Source: an uncultured Eubacteriales bacterium (GTDB taxonomy: Bacteria; Bacillota; Clostridia; Oscillospirales; Oscillospiraceae). From it: a stretch of 41,918 nt of DNA. The position numbers and the translations under genes are program-made. Shown here in pieces: positions 39,752-41,918 of this stretch (position 1 is its first letter; each line of letters begins with the position of its first letter). The stretch is from positions 1-41,918 of the forward strand of contig URPD01000010.1 in NCBI GenBank assembly GCA_900549645.1. The letters are read 5' to 3'. The notes under the pieces were generated by a model. The model did not search any database and was not told where the DNA came from. It saw only the letters and a program-made list of their open reading frames with translations.

Positions 39752-40915
39752 ATGTTCAGAATAAAAACCATGAACAGCATATCCCCCGCGGGGATCGAGG
39801 CGCTTACCGCGCGCGGCTGCGCCGTCAGCGCGGAAGAGACGCGCCCTGAGGCAATACTCCTGCGCAGTGCGGAGCTGCACGGCTACGAATTCAACCCGGA
39901 GCTTATGGCCATAGGCCGCGCGGGCGCGGGGTACAACAACATCCCCATCCCGGACTGCACCGAACGCGGCATAGTCGTGTTCAACAGCCCCGGCGCGAAC
40001 GCCGAGGCCGTCAAGGAGCTGGAGCTGTGCTCGCTCGTGATGGCGTCGCGCGACGTGCTGGGCAGCATCGGCTGGGTGCGCGGCATATCCGGCGAGGGCG
40101 CGGCCATCCCGAAGCTTGTCGAGAAGGGCAAGTCCGCTTTCGCGGGGCCGGAGCTTCTGGGCAAGACCCTCGGCGTTATCGGCCTCGGCGCAGTCGGCGC
40201 GCTGGTTGCGAATATCGCGCTAGAGCTGGGCATGACGGTCTACGGCTACGACCCGTTCATGTCGGTCGACGCGGCGTGGCGGCTGTCGCGCGAGGTTCTG
40301 CGCGCCGACTCCGTGGATGATATCTTCCGCAGCAGCGACTATATCAGCATCAACGTCCCCTATACCGAGCAGACGCACCACATGCTCAACGCCGACGCTT
40401 TTGCGAAGATGAAGCGCGGCGTACGCATAGTCAACGAGTCGCGCGCGGAGGTCGTGGACGACGAGGCGATGACCGCCGCTCTTGAGAGCGGAGCCGTCGC
40501 AAAGTATGTGACCGACTTCCCGAACGAGGTGATACTGAAAGCGCCGAACGTCATTGCCATGCCGCATCTCGGCGCGTGCACGCCGGAGAGCGAGGATCGC
40601 TGTGCGGTCATGGCGGCGAACCAGCTCTATGACTACCTGCTCAACGGCAACATCAAGAATTCCGTCAACCTGCCGGACACCTCGCTCAGCCGCATGGGCG
40701 TGTGCCGCCTGTGCGTAATACACCGCAACGTCCCGCGCATGATCACGAGGATCCTCGATTTCATCAGCGACCGGAATATAAACGTCGAGCACATGATAAA
40801 CAAGCCGCGCGGCGAGTACGCGTATACGATCGTCGACCTCGGCGCGAGCATCGGCGAGGACATCGCGGACAGCATCCGCAATATGGATAACGTCCTCCGC
40901 GTGAGGGTTATATAA
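39752..40915 (+). CDS. serA: D-3-phosphoglycerate dehydrogenase-like enzyme with ACT domain
   Basis: This is an NAD-dependent D-2-hydroxyacid dehydrogenase, probably catalysing the first step of serine synthesis. The product is 387 residues. The substrate domain comes first (AIGRAGAGYNNIPIPDCTERGIVVFNSPGANAEAVKELEL). The NAD-binding motif is LGKTLGVIGLGAVGALVANIALELG (about 138-162). The catalytic Arg is in VNESRAEVVDDEAM and the catalytic His in MPHLGACTPESEDRCA (about 270-285). A C-terminal ACT domain (about 310-387) ends ISDRNINVEHMINKPRGEYAYTIVDLG, which suggests serine feedback. NESRAE replaces the common NTARGG. The ATG at 39752 follows AGAGGT at 7 bases. serC is not nearby, so the exact substrate is less certain. 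Confidence 0.9.
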   Translation: MFRIKTMNSISPAGIEALTARGCAVSAEETRPEAILLRSAELHGYEFNPELMAIGRAGAGYNNIPIPDCTERGIVVFNSPGANAEAVKELELCSLVMASRDVLGSIGWVRGISGEGAAIPKLVEKGKSAFAGPELLGKTLGVIGLGAVGALVANIALELGMTVYGYDPFMSVDAAWRLSREVLRADSVDDIFRSSDYISINVPYTEQTHHMLNADAFAKMKRGVRIVNESRAEVVDDEAMTAALESGAVAKYVTDFPNEVILKAPNVIAMPHLGACTPESEDRCAVMAANQLYDYLLNGNIKNSVNLPDTSLSRMGVCRLCVIHRNVPRMITRILDFISDRNINVEHMINKPRGEYAYTIVDLGASIGEDIADSIRNMDNVLRVRVI

Positions 40916-41318
40916 AGGCGTAGTCTTTTGGGGCACGACGGGGCTATGCTCGGCCGTCCTGTTATTCCCGTGCGTTGTACCGCACAAAATCTGATGCACT
41001 GCACCTTTTGGCTCCATCTGACGAGGGAGCTGTCGGCGTGAGCCGACTGAGGGAGAGAAAAATCCTGCGCCTTGCACTGCATGAAAAATCATTGCGCTTG
41101 ACTCGAAATAATCTGTCATTGCCACGACCGGTGCGCACACCGGTCGTGGCAATCCGCGTCCCCTCATAATGTACGAAACCTTGTGCCGACATAAGGAGAA
41201 CGGATTCCCACGTCGCTTCGCTCCTCGGAATGACAGAGGGGGTCTATGCATTGCCCTGTCTTTTCCCTAATGGCAATAACCCAAGACTGGCGGCCCCTCA
41301 GTCGGCTGCGCCGCCAGG
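40916..41318. repeat. Modules A and B, second A interrupted by IS30-type element
   Basis: A short A module (about 41000-41060) is followed by a module B (41112-41240) with 'gccacgaccggtgcgcacac' and 'cctcggaatgacag'. An inverted A then starts at about 41255 ('cttttccctaatggcaataa', 'cccctcagtcggctgcgccg'). It breaks off near 41313, where the usual 'acagctcccc' is replaced by 'ccagggcagaaag' of the mobile element. Confidence 0.75.
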
Positions 41319-41918
41319 GCAGAAAGTCAAGCAAGTGCAACGCCTAAATTATGGAACACTTCGGCAGGTGAGCGCCAGCCGAGGCATTTTCTGGGACGAG
41401 AATTGATAAGATCGACAACGGAATCTACAAACTCTTGCGAAACAGCGTGGAAATCGCAGCCCTTTGGGAAGAAGAAACGCAGCAGTCCATTGGTGTTTTC
41501 GTTCGTTCCGCGCTGCCATGGTTTGTGCGGCTCCGCGAAATAGACCAAAGTATGGAGTTCGGCTTCCAGAGCCTTGAATTCAGAGAATTCAGACCCATTG
41601 TCCAGACTGATGCTTTTTACCGGGACGTCCTTGAGCAGCTGGCAGATCACAGCTTTCGTCAGCGAAGCGTCCCGCTTCGCTAACAGGCCAGCACGCAAAA
41701 ATCGGGTCTTACGATCGACCTGCGTTACAAGAAATCCCTTTCCTACGCCGCCGTACACCGTGTCTCCCTCCCAGTCGCCGATTCTTGCCCGCTGGCGTAT
41801 TTCTTCCGACCACTGGGGGATGATGCGTTCCGGCTGAATGCTGTTATAGTTGGCATTTCGTGTCTGGATTCGCTTTCCACGGCGCCTTAAATGCGTTTTC
41901 GGCGTGATTTTGGGAAAA
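41313..41918 (-). mobile_element. IS30-family insertion sequence, truncated by window end
   Basis: The segment carries the C-terminal part of an IS30-type transposase and ends within a module A repeat at about 41313. I could not identify the inverted terminal repeats because the other end lies outside the window. IS30 family elements are known to prefer palindromic targets, which suits the palindromic repeat it interrupts. Confidence 0.7.
41327..41918 (-). CDS. IS30 family transposase (partial, N terminus outside window)
   Basis: The frame is open from the window's right end to the stop at 41327, at least 196 codons. An internal GTG at 41758 should not be taken as the start: the reading upstream gives THLRRRGKR, then NYNSIQPERIIPQWSEE and RARIGDWEGDTVYGG, the conserved entry to the IS30 catalytic domain. 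The DDE-type core continues with DRKTRFLRAGLL, SISLDNGSEFSEF (second Asp) and YFAEPHKPWQRGTNENTNGLLRFFFPKG (catalytic Glu in NENTNG), ending INSRPRKCLGWRSPAEVF. This is a rolling-integration rnase-H-fold transposase. The visible part is intact with no frameshift, so the element may be active. Confidence 0.93.
   Translation of the reverse strand, partial: FPKITPKTHLRRRGKRIQTRNANYNSIQPERIIPQWSEEIRQRARIGDWEGDTVYGGVGKGFLVTQVDRKTRFLRAGLLAKRDASLTKAVICQLLKDVPVKSISLDNGSEFSEFKALEAELHTLVYFAEPHKPWQRGTNENTNGLLRFFFPKGCDFHAVSQEFVDSVVDLINSRPRKCLGWRSPAEVFHNLGVALA

Noticed and set aside
41327..41758. Transposase start at the GTG at 41758
   Set aside because: The frame stays open to the window end and the upstream translation matches conserved IS30 sequence, so the gene is truncated by the window and does not start there.

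Overview
The window looks like a chromosomal segment of a GC-rich, spore-forming Clostridia, most likely Oscillospirales (Ruminococcaceae/Oscillospiraceae type). Three things suggest this: a Gram-positive PolC, the sporulation genes spoIIGA and sigE (plus ytvI- and dacF-like genes), and dense intergenic mosaic repeats of a kind I associate with gut Oscillospirales. The taxon is an inference; no rRNA or tRNA gene was seen.

Left part (1-14.7 kb, all minus strand). An orphan sugar-type ABC solute-binding lipoprotein lies downstream of a GntR/HutC regulator that has a clear promoter and a candidate autoregulatory operator. Then comes a split housekeeping cluster. In transcription order it is a DMT transporter, pyrH, frr, uppS and an AlkD-like DNA repair gene, then a repeat-filled gap, then dxr, rseP, ispG and polC. 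The last four genes are joined by 4-base ATGA overlaps. cdsA, normally between uppS and dxr, is absent. rpsB-tsf, normally just upstream of pyrH, lies 14 kb away at 27.8-29.5 kb.

Middle (14.7-26.9 kb). spoIIGA-sigE reads divergently from the DMT-pyrH operon through a compact shared control region whose spoIIG-type promoter has a long 21-bp spacer. It is followed by the two subunits of an iron-sulfur L-serine dehydratase, separated by a repeat insertion. Next come an MFS exporter with a strikingly structured leader, a tandem DUF2798-like membrane protein, a MATE pump, an ECF sigma factor with a membrane RsgI-like partner that carries tryptophan-rich 11-residue repeats, a YtvI-like membrane protein and a short aspartokinase.

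Right part (27-41.9 kb). rpsB-tsf, an unrecognised membrane-anchored surface protein, a MarR regulator and a GPH-type sugar symporter lie between two perfectly identical 150-bp inverted copies of a multi-hairpin element. Beyond them are a DacF-type D,D-carboxypeptidase with a Spo0A-box match upstream, an AI-2E family membrane protein, a cysteine desulfurase divergent from the tRNA methylthiotransferase MtaB, a SerA-like dehydrogenase with an ACT domain, and an IS30-family transposase cut by the window end that interrupts one of the mosaic repeats.

Nearly every intergenic gap over 300 bases is filled by three recurring sequence modules, called A, B and C below. I did not find a defence island, CRISPR array, prophage or biosynthetic cluster. 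The strongest unusual signals are the RsgI-like protein with hendecad Trp repeats, the perfect inverted 150-bp pair, and the structured leader at 18.3 kb.
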